From Candidatus Mediterraneibacter vanvlietii (GTDB taxonomy: Bacteria > Bacillota > Clostridia > Lachnospirales > Lachnospiraceae): 37,178 bases of DNA. Made by a program: the position numbers and the translations under genes. How positions within the stretch are numbered: the first letter of the stretch is position 1; every line of letters starts with the position of its first letter. The stretch is taken from contig DXGZ01000053.1 of NCBI GenBank assembly GCA_019113645.1, positions 1 through 37,178 on the forward strand. Reading direction: 5' to 3'. This document shows, in pieces, positions 24,760-32,325 of the stretch. Under the pieces are notes generated by a model. That model was not told where the DNA came from and ran no database searches. It saw only the letters and a list, made by a program, of their open reading frames with translations.

Positions 24760-25773
24760 ATGGATCGAAGAAAGAGACGCAGAAGAAAGAAAAGAGGCGG
24801 CGGGAGGATTGCCGCCATATTGATATGCCTTGTAATCCTGGCAGGCGCCGGCAGCGTCGGCGGTTACATTCTGTATGATCAGAACAGGGACTATATTACG
24901 GAATACGAGACTGCACATTATAACAGCTCCGTTTATCAGGGAAGCATGTTCGCGCAGGATCTCTGTGTGACAGCATCGGAAGTTCAGCTGGAAGGATATG
25001 AGCCGGCTTCAGATCTTCATGCCGCCGGGCTGTTTGATCTGGAAAACGATCAGGTACTGGCAGGCTATAAACTTTTTGAACGTCTGTATCCGGCCAGCAC
25101 GACAAAGGTTATGACTGCATACGTGGCATTGAAGTACGGAAATCTTGACGATGTGGTAACAGTCAGCGAACACGCCACTGATTTTAACTGGGACGAAGTG
25201 ACGTGCGGACTGAGGACAGGGGACACAGTGACGATGTATGATCTTCTCTGCGGGCTGATTCTGCACTCGGGAAATGACTGCGGCACAGCGATTGCAGAGC
25301 ATATTTCCGGAAGCGAGGAGGCGTTCGTGGAACTGATGAATTCCGAGGCTGCGGCTCTCGGGGCGACAGGAAGTCATTTCGTAAATCCTCACGGGCTTCA
25401 TGATGAGAACCATTATACGACAGCCTATGATCTCTACCTGATCTTTAACGCCTGTATGAAAGACCAGAGATTCGTGGATATTATTTCAATGGATTCCTAT
25501 GAAGGGACACTCACCGGCGCGGACGGTACTGTCCGCACAGAGACGTGGATTCCGTCAAATTATTACTCCAGCGGGCTTACAGAGGCTCCTGAGGGCATCC
25601 GCGTAATCGGAGGCAAGACAGGAACTACGGACCAGGCTGGAAACTGCCTGATCATATATGACGAGGATCTGGAGAATCATCCGTACATATCCGTTGTTAT
25701 GGGTGCTTCAGACAGGACACAGCTGTATGAGCAGATGGATCAGATGATGGTATCAGGCATTCTGGGACAGTGA
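24760..25773 (+). CDS. D-alanyl-D-alanine carboxypeptidase (PBP5/DacF-like, peptidase S11)
   Basis: The 337-residue product has an Arg/Lys-rich cytoplasmic N-terminus, one membrane helix (IAAILICLVILAGAGSVGGY, about residues 16-35), and a low-molecular-weight PBP domain. The three active-site motifs are STTK at 113, SGN at 170 and KTGTT at 286. It trims the terminal D-Ala from pentapeptide stems and so limits cross-linking. No obvious C-terminal amphipathic anchor is present, so the N-terminal helix should hold it in the membrane. It is the last gene before the 25811 terminator, which places it in the shape/division operon. Confidence 0.92.
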   Translation: MDRRKRRRRKKRGGGRIAAILICLVILAGAGSVGGYILYDQNRDYITEYETAHYNSSVYQGSMFAQDLCVTASEVQLEGYEPASDLHAAGLFDLENDQVLAGYKLFERLYPASTTKVMTAYVALKYGNLDDVVTVSEHATDFNWDEVTCGLRTGDTVTMYDLLCGLILHSGNDCGTAIAEHISGSEEAFVELMNSEAAALGATGSHFVNPHGLHDENHYTTAYDLYLIFNACMKDQRFVDIISMDSYEGTLTGADGTVRTETWIPSNYYSSGLTEAPEGIRVIGGKTGTTDQAGNCLIIYDEDLENHPYISVVMGASDRTQLYEQMDQMMVSGILGQ

Positions 25774-25810
25774 TGAATAGATAAACCAAAAGATGATCTA
25801 TGTAAACCAG

Positions 25811-25855
25811 GCCTTTCTTTTCCGGGTGATCCGGACAAAGAAAGGCTTGATTTTT
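25811..25855 (+). terminator. strong intrinsic terminator closing the shape/division cluster
   Basis: GCCTTTCTTT (25811-25820) pairs with AAAGAAAGGC (25837-25846), and TCCGG (25821-25825) pairs with CCGGA (25831-25835) inside it, with one bulged C. TTGATTTTT follows. Confidence 0.88.
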
Positions 25856-25909
25856 CTGCCGCAGGATACATTTTTCAGATTCCGGCGGGGAATTTTATTA
25901 TTCAGTTTA

Positions 25910-26113
25910 TTATTCGGACATGCCTCTGATCCTGCCGAAAAGGCTGATCAGATACAGACCGCACAGCCCGACAACAGTGTAGACGATTCTTGAGAGCCAG
26001 CTCAGATTTCCAAAAAGAAATGCAACCAGGTCAAAGCGGAAGATTCCAATCAGAAGCCAGTTGACCGCACCGATAATTACAATTGTAAGCGCTGTGTAAT
26101 CAAACCATTTCAT
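25910..26113 (-). CDS. DUF378 family small membrane protein
   Basis: The 67-residue protein has two membrane helices (ALTIVIIGAVNWLLIGIF and VYTVVGLCGLYLISLF) joined by a short loop, RFDLVAFLFGNLSWLSR. This is the pattern of DUF378/YuzA proteins, which have no known function. The ATG at 26113 follows a very strong AAAGGAGG on the reverse strand. It is the only gene in the left 32 kb on this strand. It lies alone between the dac terminator and the HlyD-like gene, which it diverges from. Confidence 0.85.
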   Translation of the reverse strand: MKWFDYTALTIVIIGAVNWLLIGIFRFDLVAFLFGNLSWLSRIVYTVVGLCGLYLISLFGRIRGMSE

Positions 26114-26213
26114 GTTATTTCCTCCTTTATCTACAGTAACAGTCAGCTCTTGCCATTCGGAAAAACGCAGGAATGAACTGTTACATTAATAATTTCATTA
26201 TTGCCCAAAAAAC

Positions 26214-26242
26214 TGGAAATATACGTGAGAAAATGATATACT
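26214..26242 (+). promoter_or_regulatory. promoter of the HlyD-like gene and downstream cluster
   Basis: TGGAAA (26214-26219), 17 bases, TATACT (26237-26242) preceded by TGA (extended -10). It would drive the genes starting at 26278. Confidence 0.6.
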
Positions 26243-26277
26243 AACTGAGTTAAAGATCTAAGGAGGTGCAGCCTTAC

Positions 26278-27687
26278 TTGGCATCAAAGAAAAATAAAAC
26301 CGTTAAAAAGAAAGACAAATCTGTTAATATTAAAAAATACAGGGGCAGAAGACAACTGAATCTTGGCATATTTCTGTTTGCCATTGTTTTCGTCTATCTT
26401 ATCGTTACCGTTATACTTTATCTTACCGGCGACAGCATATCTGTTTATGAAGTGCGTAAGGGAAGCATTGTCAGGGACAACTCATATACAGGGCTTGTCA
26501 TACGGGAGGAGGCGACGGTCAGTGCGGATGCGTCCGGTTATGTGAACTATTATCAGAACGAGAACAGCAAGGTAAAGACAGGAGAAGCTGTATATGCGCT
26601 GTCTCAGGAGAAACTTGCCGTTGATACGGAAGCGGCAGATGAGACAGAGACGCAGATCAGCGGGGATGTGCAGTCTGCGGTAGTGCTTCAGCTTCAGAAT
26701 TTCAATGAAAATTATAGTTCCAATGATTTCTCAACCGTTTATTCACTGAAGAATGAGATGAGAAATGCGCTGCAGGGCACGTACAGTTCGACCAAACGGG
26801 CGCAGCTTGACGCAATAATCGCGGAAACAGGAGCGCAGGTTACAAACTATAGTTCCTCACGGGACGGAATCGTTGCCTTCTCGGTGGACGGGTACGAATC
26901 CCTTACAAAAGATACGTTCACAGCAGAGAATTTCGACCGGTCTTCCTATGAGAATACGGTTCTGGAGGATCAGATGGAGGTTTCCTCCGGCGATCCTGTT
27001 TACCGGCTTATTACAAGTGAGGAATGGTCTGTCATCGTTCCTCTTTCAAGAGAAACGGCGGAAGAGCTGCAGAATGAAGAAGTTACGAGCGTCAGGGTGC
27101 GCATTGACAAAGACAGCGAGAGTTTATGGGCGGACTTTTCGATTATCGCGAAGGAAGGGCAGTTTTACGGATGCCTTGATTTTGACAATTCGATGATACG
27201 GTATGCGGAGGAGCGATTCCTGAATGTGGAACTGATTCTGGAAGACGAGAGCGGTCTTAAGATTCCAAAATCATCAGTTGTCGAAGAGCAGTTTTATGTT
27301 GTGCCTGAGGAATATGTGACAACGGGCGGAAACAGTTCATCCAACGGTTTTCTTGTGCAGGACGAGAACGGAGACGCGCAGTTTCAGGAGATTGATATCT
27401 ATAACATCTCGGACGGCGAAGCGTATATCAGCCCGGACGCGATCGAAGAGGGAACCGTACTGGTAATGCCGGAATCAACGGAGACGTATACAGTTGGAAA
27501 AACAAAGGCACTGCAGGGCGTTTATAATATAAACCGGGGATACGCCGTGTTTAACAAGGTTACCATACTCTGTGAAAATGACGAGTACTACATTGTTCAG
27601 GAAGGCGAGAGTTACGGTCTGTCGAACTATGACCATATCGTTCAGAACGGGAACAGCGTGGAGCGGGATGAAGTTGTTTTTCAGTGA
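26278..27687 (+). CDS. HlyD-like membrane-anchored adaptor protein, no transporter partner
   Basis: The 469-residue product has a Lys-rich N-terminus, one membrane helix (LGIFLFAIVFVYLIVTVILYL, split over about residues 31-51), and a long extracytoplasmic part. After the helix comes a barrel-sandwich half (KGSIVRDNSYTGLVIREEAT, then SADASGYVNYYQNENSKVKTGE), an alpha-helical middle, and a second beta region. This matches proteins annotated as HlyD-family adaptors, although no ABC or MFS pump gene is nearby. TTG 26278 is chosen because AAGGAGG at 26260-26266 overlaps the in-frame GTG 26266. It overlaps yggS-frame sequence at its stop, so co-transcription is likely. Confidence 0.75.
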   Translation: MASKKNKTVKKKDKSVNIKKYRGRRQLNLGIFLFAIVFVYLIVTVILYLTGDSISVYEVRKGSIVRDNSYTGLVIREEATVSADASGYVNYYQNENSKVKTGEAVYALSQEKLAVDTEAADETETQISGDVQSAVVLQLQNFNENYSSNDFSTVYSLKNEMRNALQGTYSSTKRAQLDAIIAETGAQVTNYSSSRDGIVAFSVDGYESLTKDTFTAENFDRSSYENTVLEDQMEVSSGDPVYRLITSEEWSVIVPLSRETAEELQNEEVTSVRVRIDKDSESLWADFSIIAKEGQFYGCLDFDNSMIRYAEERFLNVELILEDESGLKIPKSSVVEEQFYVVPEEYVTTGGNSSSNGFLVQDENGDAQFQEIDIYNISDGEAYISPDAIEEGTVLVMPESTETYTVGKTKALQGVYNINRGYAVFNKVTILCENDEYYIVQEGESYGLSNYDHIVQNGNSVERDEVVFQ

Positions 27688-27728
27688 GAACGGGAACTAT
27701 GTCAGCGAAAAGGGAAAGGAGAATAGAA

Positions 27729-28421
27729 TTGATTAGGGAAAATCTGGAAGAAGTCGAGGCAAGGATACAGGCAGCGTGCGACAGGGCGGGTCGGAAGAGA
27801 GAAGAAGTCACTCTGATTTCCGTCAGCAAGACAAAGCCTGTGGAGACGCTTAAGGAAGCCTATGATCTGGGCGTCCGTGTGTTTGGGGAAAATAAAGTGC
27901 AGGAGATCCGGGAGAAATACGAGGCACTGCCAAAGGATATTGAGTGGCATATGATCGGTCACCTGCAGACGAATAAAGTGAAATATATTATCGATAAGGT
28001 GCGGCTGATTCACTCGGTCGATTCCCTGAAGCTGGCGGAGACGATAGAGAAGGAAGCCGCTAAGCATGGAATTGTGATGGATATCCTTCTGGAAGTGAAT
28101 GTCGCGGAAGAGGAGAGCAAGTTCGGACTGAAGATGGATGAAGTGATTCCTCTGATGGAAAAGATTTCCGGGCTGTCTCATGTGCGGATAAAAGGACTGA
28201 TGACAATCGCGCCTTTTGTTGAGAATCCCGAGGATAATCGGGCAATTTTCGCAGATTTACATAAATTATATGTTGACATTAAGGAAAAAAACATTGATAA
28301 TGGTACTGTGAGCATACTGTCAATGGGGATGACCAATGATTACGAGACCGCGATCGAAGAGGGAGCAACTATGGTTCGCATTGGAACCGGAATCTTTGGT
28401 GCCAGAGATTACAGTATTTGA
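27729..28421 (+). CDS. YggS family pyridoxal phosphate homeostasis protein (YlmE)
   Basis: The product is about 230 residues, the usual length of the YggS/PROSC family, which binds PLP on an alanine-racemase-like barrel and buffers its level. The PLP lysine is in TLISVSKTKPVETL. Other signatures are VFGENKVQEI, WHMIGHLQTNKVKYI, and the C-terminal SMGMTNDYETAIEEGATMVRIG. TTG 27729 is seven bases after AAGGAG and gives the normal N-terminus (IRENLEEVEARIQAACDRAG). ATG 27699 and GTG 27684 lack good sites. It precedes sepF, as ylmE precedes sepF (ylmF) in Bacillus. Confidence 0.92.
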   Translation: MIRENLEEVEARIQAACDRAGRKREEVTLISVSKTKPVETLKEAYDLGVRVFGENKVQEIREKYEALPKDIEWHMIGHLQTNKVKYIIDKVRLIHSVDSLKLAETIEKEAAKHGIVMDILLEVNVAEEESKFGLKMDEVIPLMEKISGLSHVRIKGLMTIAPFVENPEDNRAIFADLHKLYVDIKEKNIDNGTVSILSMGMTNDYETAIEEGATMVRIGTGIFGARDYSI

Positions 28422-28483
28422 CCTGAAGCATACAGCCTGACGAACAGTGGAGTTTCTGGACAGACAGTGTGGAAGAAATAAAA

Positions 28484-28502
28484 TTGCGCGGCAAAAGCGC
28501 AA
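28484..28502 (+). repeat. small hairpin just upstream of the sepF ribosome binding site
   Basis: TTGCGC (28484-28489) and GCGCAA (28497-28502) are perfect complements with a seven-base loop, four bases before the sepF AGGAG. There is no T-run, so it is not a terminator. It may affect sepF translation or mRNA stability. Confidence 0.4.
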
Positions 28503-28518
28503 GATAGGAGTGTAAAAA

Positions 28519-29067
28519 ATGGGTGTATTTGATAAATTTCTGGACATCATGAAGTTAAACGACGATGATTACGATGATGAGTACTATGATGATGATGAGT
28601 ATTATGATGATGACGAGTATGAAGAAAAATCACAGCGTCGTTCTCTGTTCGGAAAGAAAAATACAAAGGAAGATAATTTTGATGACTTCGACATGGAGGA
28701 GAACAAGAAATTTCAGCCTTCTGCCAGCAGCAATAAAGTAACACCGATGCGTCCGGCAGCTCGCAAGAACAGCGGCAACATGGAGGTTTGCGTGGTGAAA
28801 CCTACGTCTGTAGACGATTCCAGGGAAATCACTGAAACACTGCTTTCAGGGCGGACTGTGATTCTGAATCTTGAGGGAATGGATCTGGAGATCGCGCAGA
28901 GGATTATTGACTTTATCTCCGGAGCCACATTTGCTATCAGCGGCAATCTGCAGAAGATCTCAAATTACATATTCCTTGTAACACCTACGAATGTAGATAT
29001 TTCCGGGGATCTTCAGGACCTTCTCGGAGGATCCATGGAGACGCCGAGCGTCCGCGGCAGATATTAA
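28519..29067 (+). CDS. sepF: cell division protein SepF
   Basis: The 182-residue product has an N-terminal amphipathic membrane helix (GVFDKFLDIMKL) and an unusually acidic Asp/Tyr-rich stretch (about residues 14-40). A variable linker precedes the C-terminal SepF core (VCVVKPTSVDDSREI, ILNLEGMDLEIAQRIIDFI, GATFAISGNLQKISNYIFLV). SepF polymerises into arcs, binds the FtsZ C-terminus and anchors the Z ring. ATG 28519 follows AGGAG with good spacing. The repetitive GAT/TAT codons of the acidic stretch could be length-variable between strains. Confidence 0.95.
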   Translation: MGVFDKFLDIMKLNDDDYDDEYYDDDEYYDDDEYEEKSQRRSLFGKKNTKEDNFDDFDMEENKKFQPSASSNKVTPMRPAARKNSGNMEVCVVKPTSVDDSREITETLLSGRTVILNLEGMDLEIAQRIIDFISGATFAISGNLQKISNYIFLVTPTNVDISGDLQDLLGGSMETPSVRGRY

Positions 29068-29074
29068 TTAAAAG

Positions 29075-29875
29075 ATGGATCATACAGGCCAGGAAAAGGA
29101 CAGGCAGATGCTGGAGAGGCGGCTGGTTGAACTCTCCAGAACTGCGTATCAGCGAGATATCATAACTTATACTGATTTCATGAATTTGAATGAACAGAAC
29201 ATATTGCATACGCTGCCAAAGGATCAGCTCTATACCCGGGTTGTCTCTTTTGGCGGCTATGAGATGGCAGAGCGTCAGATGGCGGCATTTATTCCTGATG
29301 CTCTTTATTTACGTTACGGAAAAAAAGAACTGCTGCCAGAGGAAATCGACTATCCGTTTATCACCCTTCGGATTTCCCCTCTCAACCGGAAATTTGCAGA
29401 GGAACTGACGCACAGAGACTATCTGGGCGCAATACTGAATCTCGGGATTGAGCGGTCCAAGACCGGAGATATTCTTGTCAGGGACCGGGAAGCTTTGTTG
29501 TTTGTACACGCTGATGTGGCAGCATATATCCAGGATACGCTTTGCCGGGTGAGGCATACATCGGTCTCACTTTCCGAGATAACCGACGCTGAGTTTGACT
29601 GTCAACCGGATTATGAAGAGATCCGGGGGACGGTGGCTTCCATCAGGCTGGATGCACTTCTCGCTCTGGCATTTTCGTCTTCGCGCACACGCCTGACCGG
29701 GCTGATCGAGGGCGCAAAGGTATTCGTGAACGGGAAGCTGATCACAAGCAACGGATATCAGCCGGCGGAAGGTGATATCATATCTGTGCGCGGCATGGGG
29801 AAATTCAGATTTGAATCCGCAGGTCAGAAAACCCGTAAAAACCGGATCAGCGTTGTGATACAGAAATATATTTAA
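29075..29875 (+). CDS. YlmH family S4-domain RNA-binding protein
   Basis: The 266-residue product has an N-terminal domain with the YlmH pattern TDFMNLNEQNIL and AFIPDALYLRYGKKELLPEE. A central region with GAILNLGIERSKTGDILV follows, then a C-terminal S4 RNA-binding domain (SIRLDALLALAFSSSRTRLT, KVFVNGKLI, EGDIISVRGMGKFRF). YlmH proteins act on stalled or peptidyl-tRNA-obstructed ribosomal subunits in Firmicutes and usually lie near sepF and divIVA. The start is seven bases after the sepF stop and has no clear ribosome binding site, so translation is probably coupled. No ylmG or divIVA gene is present around it. Confidence 0.9.
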   Translation: MDHTGQEKDRQMLERRLVELSRTAYQRDIITYTDFMNLNEQNILHTLPKDQLYTRVVSFGGYEMAERQMAAFIPDALYLRYGKKELLPEEIDYPFITLRISPLNRKFAEELTHRDYLGAILNLGIERSKTGDILVRDREALLFVHADVAAYIQDTLCRVRHTSVSLSEITDAEFDCQPDYEEIRGTVASIRLDALLALAFSSSRTRLTGLIEGAKVFVNGKLITSNGYQPAEGDIISVRGMGKFRFESAGQKTRKNRISVVIQKYI

Positions 29876-29882
29876 TACTATA

Positions 29883-30476
29883 ATGAAATGGAATGGCAGA
29901 AATATGTCTGATAATATGAAAACAGTTTCCGGCAATACCGGAATATCCGGAAAAGCTGCTAAAAGCGCGCTGTTCGCACTGATCGGCGCTGCTGCGGCTT
30001 TGATTCTGGATCAGGTTACAAAATATATGGCAGTGGAACATCTGATGTCCCAGCCTCCATTTGAGATTATCAGCGGAGTGTTTGAACTGCGCTATCTGGA
30101 AAACAGGGGCGCGGCGTTTGGAATGATGCAGAACAGGCAGTATCTGTTTGTTGTCGGCGCATCCATAGTTATGGTAATTCTGATTTTCCTTTATCACAGA
30201 ATGCCGTATACGAAAAGGTATACACCGCTTCGGTTTTGTGCCGTACTGCTCTGGGCAGGTGCTGCAGGCAATGCGATTGACCGGCTGAGGCTCGGTTATG
30301 TAATTGATTTTTTTTATTTTAAGCTGATTGATTTTCCGATTTTCAATGTGGCAGACTGCTATGTTGTTGTCGCATGCTTCTTATTTGCCTTCCTGATCCT
30401 GTTTTATTACAGGGAAGACGATGATTTTGATTTTCTGAGCAGGAAGAAAAAAGAAGGAAAGATAAAAGAAAGTTAA
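29883..30476 (+). CDS. lspA: lipoprotein signal peptidase (signal peptidase II)
   Basis: The product is up to 197 residues with four membrane helices. The catalytic aspartates lie in AGAAGNAIDRLRLGYVIDF and FNVADCYVVVACF, and YLENRGAAFGMM is the conserved extracytoplasmic motif. LspA cleaves signal peptides from prolipoproteins after lipid attachment. The start is uncertain: ATG 29883 gives a hydrophilic extension, ATG 29904 (MSDNMK) is an alternative, and neither has a strong site. A TATAAT at 29879-29884 could be an internal promoter. lspA-rluD adjacency is also found in Bacillus (lspA-ylyB). Confidence 0.95.
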   Translation: MKWNGRNMSDNMKTVSGNTGISGKAAKSALFALIGAAAALILDQVTKYMAVEHLMSQPPFEIISGVFELRYLENRGAAFGMMQNRQYLFVVGASIVMVILIFLYHRMPYTKRYTPLRFCAVLLWAGAAGNAIDRLRLGYVIDFFYFKLIDFPIFNVADCYVVVACFLFAFLILFYYREDDDFDFLSRKKKEGKIKES

Positions 30477-30494
30477 ATGACAGATGAAAGGTGA

Positions 30495-31424
30495 ATGACG
30501 GATATGGAAGCAATCTGTCTTACAGCCGGAAAATCCGGGGAAAGGATTGACAAGTTCCTGAGTGAAGAGCTTGACAGCCTTTCCCGTTCTTATATCCAGA
30601 AACTGGTGAAAGACGGAGAAGTCCGGGTAAACGGAAACGCTGTGAAAGCGAATTATAAAGTAAATATCAACGATTCAATCGAAGTAAATATTCCCGAACC
30701 CGAGGAACCGGATATCCTTCCGGAGGACATCCCGCTGGATGTCCTGTATGAGGACGATGATGTTCTGATAGTAAATAAGCCGAAAGGAATGGTGGTCCAT
30801 CCGGCTCCGGGACATTACAGCCATACTCTTGTAAATGCAGTCCTTTACCACTGCAAAGACCAGCTGTCAGGTATAAACGGGGTTATGCGGCCGGGAATCG
30901 TGCATCGGATCGATATGGATACAACAGGTTCACTTCTGATCTGCAAGAATGATGCGGCGCATCAGATCCTCGCAGAAGAATTAAAAGAACATTCCATCAC
31001 ACGACGCTATCACGCGATCGTCCATGGAAATCTGAAGGAGGACGAGGGAACTGTTGATGCGCCGATCGGAAGGCATCCCGTGGACCGCAAAAAGATGAGC
31101 ACAAAATCCATCCACGGCCGCAGGGCTGTCACCCACTATAAGGTACTTGAGCGATTCGGGAACTACACATATATTGAATGTGAGCTGGAAACCGGCAGAA
31201 CGCACCAGATCCGCGTTCATATGGCCAGTATCGGGCATCCGATTCTGGGAGATCAGGTCTACGGACCTGCAAAATGCCCCTTCCGGCTGCAGGGACAGAC
31301 GCTCCACGCGAAGATTCTGGGATTCAGGCATCCTTCCACAGGCGATTACATGGAGTTCGACGCACCTCTTCCAGAGTATTTCCAGAAGCTCCTGAGGCAG
31401 CTGCGGGCAACAGGCCAGCCATAA
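30495..31424 (+). CDS. RluA/RluD family pseudouridine synthase
   Basis: The 309-residue product has an N-terminal S4 domain (GERIDKFLSEELDSLSRSYI, LVKDGEVRVNG) and a catalytic domain in which the active-site aspartate lies in GIVHRIDMDTTGSLL. It also has KPKGMVVHPAPGH and the C-terminal RTHQIRVHMASIGHPILGD. It should isomerise uridines in 23S rRNA, but the exact positions cannot be told from sequence. ATG 30495 has AAGG four bases before it, and ATG 30504 is possible. It corresponds to ylyB of Bacillus, directly after lspA. Confidence 0.93.
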   Translation: MTDMEAICLTAGKSGERIDKFLSEELDSLSRSYIQKLVKDGEVRVNGNAVKANYKVNINDSIEVNIPEPEEPDILPEDIPLDVLYEDDDVLIVNKPKGMVVHPAPGHYSHTLVNAVLYHCKDQLSGINGVMRPGIVHRIDMDTTGSLLICKNDAAHQILAEELKEHSITRRYHAIVHGNLKEDEGTVDAPIGRHPVDRKKMSTKSIHGRRAVTHYKVLERFGNYTYIECELETGRTHQIRVHMASIGHPILGDQVYGPAKCPFRLQGQTLHAKILGFRHPSTGDYMEFDAPLPEYFQKLLRQLRATGQP

Positions 31425-31453
31425 AACTGTTACAGTAAAATTGTAAATAATCA

Positions 31454-31482
31454 TTGTAATGAGCCTTCAGGTTCGTTATAAT
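31454..31482 (+). promoter_or_regulatory. promoter of the cytidylate-kinase-like gene
   Basis: TTGTAA (31454-31459), 17 bases, TATAAT (31477-31482). The palindrome ACTGTTACAGT (31426-31436) lies 17 bases upstream of the -35. Confidence 0.65.
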
Positions 31483-31567
31483 AGTCACATAAGAGGCGAT
31501 ATAGCATGAAAAATTTATGCAAAATCACAAATTACAAATCATGTGGCGTAAAGGAGTGTGGCTTACT

Positions 31568-32215
31568 ATGAAAACAAACACAATTATCACGATCGGACGC
31601 GAGTATGGCAGCGCGGGAAGAGAAATCGGTTATAAGGTAGCTGATGCGTTCGGTATCAAATTATATGATAAGGAGATGCTTGCAAGGGCAGCGAAAGAGA
31701 GCGGTATCTGCGAAGAGATTTTTGAAAATCATGATGAAAAACCGACGAACAGTTTTCTCTACTCGCTTGTAATGGACACATATTCAATGGGATTCGGCGG
31801 TAATACCTATACAGATATGCCGATCAATCACAAAGTATTTCTTGCACAGTTCAACGCGATCAAAAAGATTGCGGATGAAGGTCCCTGCATTCTCGTAGGA
31901 CGCTGCGCAGATTACGCGCTGGAGTCTTACAAAAATGTTGTAAGTGTCTTTATTCATGCTGATCTGGACGCACGTATCCGGAGAATCGCGAGGATCTATG
32001 ATCTGACGGACGCAAAAGCAAAAGACATCATTATCAAGACAGACAAGAGCCGGGCTTCTTACTATAATTATTATACAAATAAGAAATGGTCGGATGCTGA
32101 GAGTTATGAGCTCTGTCTTACGAGCTCAGAGCTTGGTATTGACGGCACGGCAAAAGCAATCATTGATTATGTGAATTTGAAAGAGAGCATTGCAAAAGAG
32201 AATCGCAAACTCTGA
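31568..32215 (+). CDS. cytidylate kinase-like family protein
   Basis: The 215-residue product opens with TIITIGREYGSAGREIGYKV, the modified P-loop of the cytidylate kinase-like family (PF13189). It contains LYDKEMLARAAKESGI and ILVGRCADYALESYKNVVSVFIHA. Members resemble nucleoside monophosphate kinases, but their substrate is not established. This is not the housekeeping cmk, which has a GxxGxGKS/T loop. ATG 31568 follows AAGGAG by 11 bases, and the upstream in-frame ATG at 31517 is rejected. It has its own promoter and stands alone. Confidence 0.82.
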   Translation: MKTNTIITIGREYGSAGREIGYKVADAFGIKLYDKEMLARAAKESGICEEIFENHDEKPTNSFLYSLVMDTYSMGFGGNTYTDMPINHKVFLAQFNAIKKIADEGPCILVGRCADYALESYKNVVSVFIHADLDARIRRIARIYDLTDAKAKDIIIKTDKSRASYYNYYTNKKWSDAESYELCLTSSELGIDGTAKAIIDYVNLKESIAKENRKL

Positions 32216-32221
32216 TAAGGT

Positions 32222-32266
32222 GTAAAAAGACTCCCGGTACGCAGCGTGAGGAATGCGTGCCGGGAG
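32222..32266 (-). terminator. terminator between convergent genes, best for ttcA
   Basis: CTCCCGGTACGC (32231-32242) pairs with GCGTGCCGGGAG (32255-32266) with one G-U pair. On the reverse strand the stem is followed by TCTTTTTACA, a good U-run. On the forward strand only ATATTTGA follows, so termination of the kinase-like gene is weaker. Confidence 0.75.
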
Positions 32267-32325
32267 ATATTTGATCGAACGAATCGGAATGTAATAAGCA
32301 CAATAACAGGATAGCCTCGAAGCTC

